Below, one piece after another: positions 61,971 through 64,000 of a stretch of DNA of 64,000 nt; position 1 is the first letter of the stretch; each line of letters opens with the position of its first letter. A program made the position numbers and the translations under genes. Source of the stretch: Xestospongia bergquistia (taxonomy: Eukaryota > Porifera > Demospongiae > Haplosclerida > Petrosiidae); the NCBI GenBank assembly GCA_963965975.1, contig OZ014411.1, forward strand, positions 16,334,446 to 16,398,445. The letters run 5' to 3'. The notes beneath the pieces were generated by a model, which saw only the letters and a program-made list of their open reading frames with translations, did not search any database and had not been told where the DNA came from.

Positions 61971-63005
61971 TTCAGATGTTTATACCACCATCATTACATC
62001 ACAAATTGTTTAGAAATTTACGTGTACTTGTACAATCTTTATCATTAATAAATAGCAAATATTCACGATGAAGTCTCATTGTCCAACTCATAATAAAGTG
62101 GTTTTACTACAACTGCTATTTAAATTTTCAACAAGATGTCAATGAGATCATTATCAATAGATTATGACCATGTTTAAATTCATCTTTACAATCATTTTAA
62201 GTTATATTAAATTTTATGTGTTATTGAAATGACAGTAAATATAACAAATTTATTGTTGTATTAGTTGTAGATTTTTTATTTTTTGGTAATGAAATATTAA
62301 TAAATCACCTATATGCTTCTGTCATATACTCAGGTATGATTAATGCCTTTGCCTCTGACATCTTTTTCATATCCTATTTATCAACTGACTACTTATGTAG
62401 AGATTAGTGTATTCATGATCCCTACTTTGTTTGTTTCCTTTTTGGCATACATAGTTAACCCTATATTTTTGCGAAGATGTTCCTTTATTACTTATAAATA
62501 TATACAAGCATATCATAATTATATATAGCTTATTAGCCTATCTAAATTCTTTGTGTAAAAAATTATTGTTTTCTAGTATATATAAGAACTTATAACATTA
62601 AACGAATCAAATATTGAGACGTTTAATAATTATTTTCGAAATTTTTGATGTCAATACTTGGGTAGATCTAACACTTGTGGTTAGACCCATGCTGTTTTAC
62701 TATTTGTTGAATACATATATTATAGTGTGAATGGAAACTTACAGTAGATTTCTGAGAAAAGCATAGCCTATTATTTTACTCCAGTATATCCATCAATACA
62801 GTGTAACAATACAGTCCATCACTAATTTTGTAGTCTGAGCTTCACACAAAACCTACCCCATCCCACCTTACAATTGATAGAACTGGTTATGTTATTAAAT
62901 AAACAATTGAATTAAAAAGCATAAATCAGTAAAAGTTATATAAACAATGCAGTCATAATTAAGGTTTCAAGAGGTGTTTCAATAAATTGGCAACAACACA
63001 GACCA
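61971..63005. other. No gene seen; 3' flank of EEFSEC
   Basis: AT-rich DNA. The part nearest 63005 would be the 3' untranslated region of the minus-strand gene. A 61-codon + strand frame (62343-62528) is hydrophobic and low-complexity and is not supported. Confidence 0.4.
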
Positions 63006-63698
63006 TCACTGTTTCATTCTCTTTTCAGGATCAAACACATATCGTTTGAAATTGAGTAGTACTGTGATAGGAGATACATCAATGTCATCGCTCGTGCTTC
63101 CACTTGATTCTGTGATAGATAAACATTAAAAGAAATTAACAAATACATTAAATTTCTGTAAATGGTAAAGGTAGCAATCTTATCAATGAAATCATTCCAT
63201 TAATGAATGTTTAATATCTTAATAATACACTGTAAAGATTGCAGAACTTTAAAGCAATTACAGAATATTTAAAGACAGTGTAGCAAACTAATCCATCCAT
63301 TGACACAGCACTTGTGGCAGAGGCTTTGGTTGGAAAGTGCATCAGTGATTTAAAATGCATTGTACTTTATTTTTGCTTGTAACTGTCTTGGTATGTTTTG
63401 TTTGTCAGGCGGCAAAAATATAGTGTAGGATCCCCCCAGAATTGTTTGAAAAGTATGACATCATAAAAACTACTGTATAATTAAGTACCATCTTTGTTCT
63501 TTCCTTTCTTTTTCTTAGTAGCACTCAATTTGAGCAGTGTTTCTTCTTTGAGGCCATCTAAATCAAACAACAAATTCAATACTTCCTCAGCAAGACTTGT
63601 ACATACAAGCTATCAATCATAATCACTTTACTTACTTGGAACATTTAATCTAAATTTTCCAGCAGTACCAAAAGCACCATCAATGACTGCTTCCTCAC
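63006..63698 (-). CDS. EEFSEC: Selenocysteine-specific elongation factor, last three exons
   Basis: eEFSec delivers Sec-tRNA to UGA codons with SECIS elements during translation. Exons from high to low coordinates: 63636-63698 (EEAVIDGAFGTAGKFRLNVP), 63489-63557 (GLKEETLLKLSATKKKKGKN) and 63006-63109 (ending TVLLNFKRYVFDPEKRMKQ, TGA at 63006-63008). All junctions are in phase with GT-AG sites (donors GTAAGT and GTACTT, acceptors CACAG and TTTAG). The FGTAGK motif, the basic linker and the terminal FKRYVFD-x2-KRM match the C-terminal domain IV of animal eEFSec. The GTPase exons lie beyond the right edge of the window. There are no lesions, so this is a live gene as far as seen. Confidence 0.85.
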
Positions 63699-64000
63699 CT
63701 GTGGAAGAAATAAAGTAAAAATGGTGATTGCAATTAAAATATACGTATTAAGGGAATAAAACAAGGTGGTTGTTATGGCAGCTTTCAGTCATGTCGTATA
63801 ACGTACATAATTTTCAAAAAAGTTGTCTAATTCTGTAACATGTTTATATTATAGTGTCAGAGAGATTAGTAAGAATGTTTCTTAAACGACTAAAGAAATA
63901 GGCCAGTTAATAGTCTTTTGAAAAAGATGTTCATCTTTGCTAATTATGCAAAAAGGGTCTAGCAAAGCCCACATTAGAAAATCAATTAATTATATGAAAA
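63699..64000. other. Intron of EEFSEC, no feature seen
   Basis: AT-rich DNA upstream of the first visible EEFSEC exon; no further exon was recognised before the window edge. Confidence 0.5.

Overview
The window is animal nuclear DNA: very AT-rich, with short GT-AG introns, microsatellites, DNA transposons and animal-only domain combinations. The mix of IgGFc-binding-type secreted proteins and an ankyrin/Roc-COR/death/ZU5 protein is typical of a demosponge such as Amphimedon queenslandica. That organism call is an inference, not a match I could run.

Positions 1-38935 are a head-to-tail tandem segmental duplication. Three near-identical units start at 1, 11168 and 22672 (lengths 11167, 11504 and 11088 bp). 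A fourth, rearranged unit runs from 33760 to about 38935. Each full unit carries, on the + strand, an IgGFc-binding N-terminal-domain gene with a signal peptide, a broken open frame that may be DUF1917-like, and a possible WGR exon. On the - strand it carries the 5' part of an EFTUD2/Snu114-like gene (U5 snRNP GTPase, broken P-loop), an unrecognised multi-exon gene whose splice sites and frame look maintained, and a coiled-coil exon with a stop. Each full unit also has a block of GGCGGGAAA and ACGCGT motifs, a GC-rich hairpin and a 33-bp VNTR. Copies differ by independent stops and frameshifts, a 655-bp piggyBac-like MITE only in copy 2, a 197-bp tandem duplication only in copy 1, and VNTR lengths of 4/3/6/6. 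The fourth copy is a patchwork: its middle resembles copy 3 and its end resembles copy 2.

Positions 38935-42730 hold unique DNA, an (AT)n tract, about 1 kb of GGAT-type repeat, a stray piece of the unit's IgGFc 3' region and a degraded cysteine-rich - strand frame. Positions 42731-53152 hold a large + strand gene: ankyrin repeats, Roc GTPase, COR-like region, death domain, ZU5-like domain and a second death domain. It has one frameshift and two in-frame stops, so as assembled it is a pseudogene or carries sequence errors. Its introns contain three copies of a non-coding repeat, two before the first death domain and one before the second, suggesting the death-domain exons were duplicated with their introns.

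Downstream lie a 1218-bp hAT-type element with perfect 16-bp TIRs and 8-bp target duplications (53300-54517), a roughly 142-bp satellite (56130-58560) whose units each carry a splice-donor-like motif, an orphan ankyrin exon with a stop (59488-59586), foldback elements, and at 63006-63698 the last three - strand exons of the selenocysteine-specific elongation factor gene EEFSEC, which look intact.
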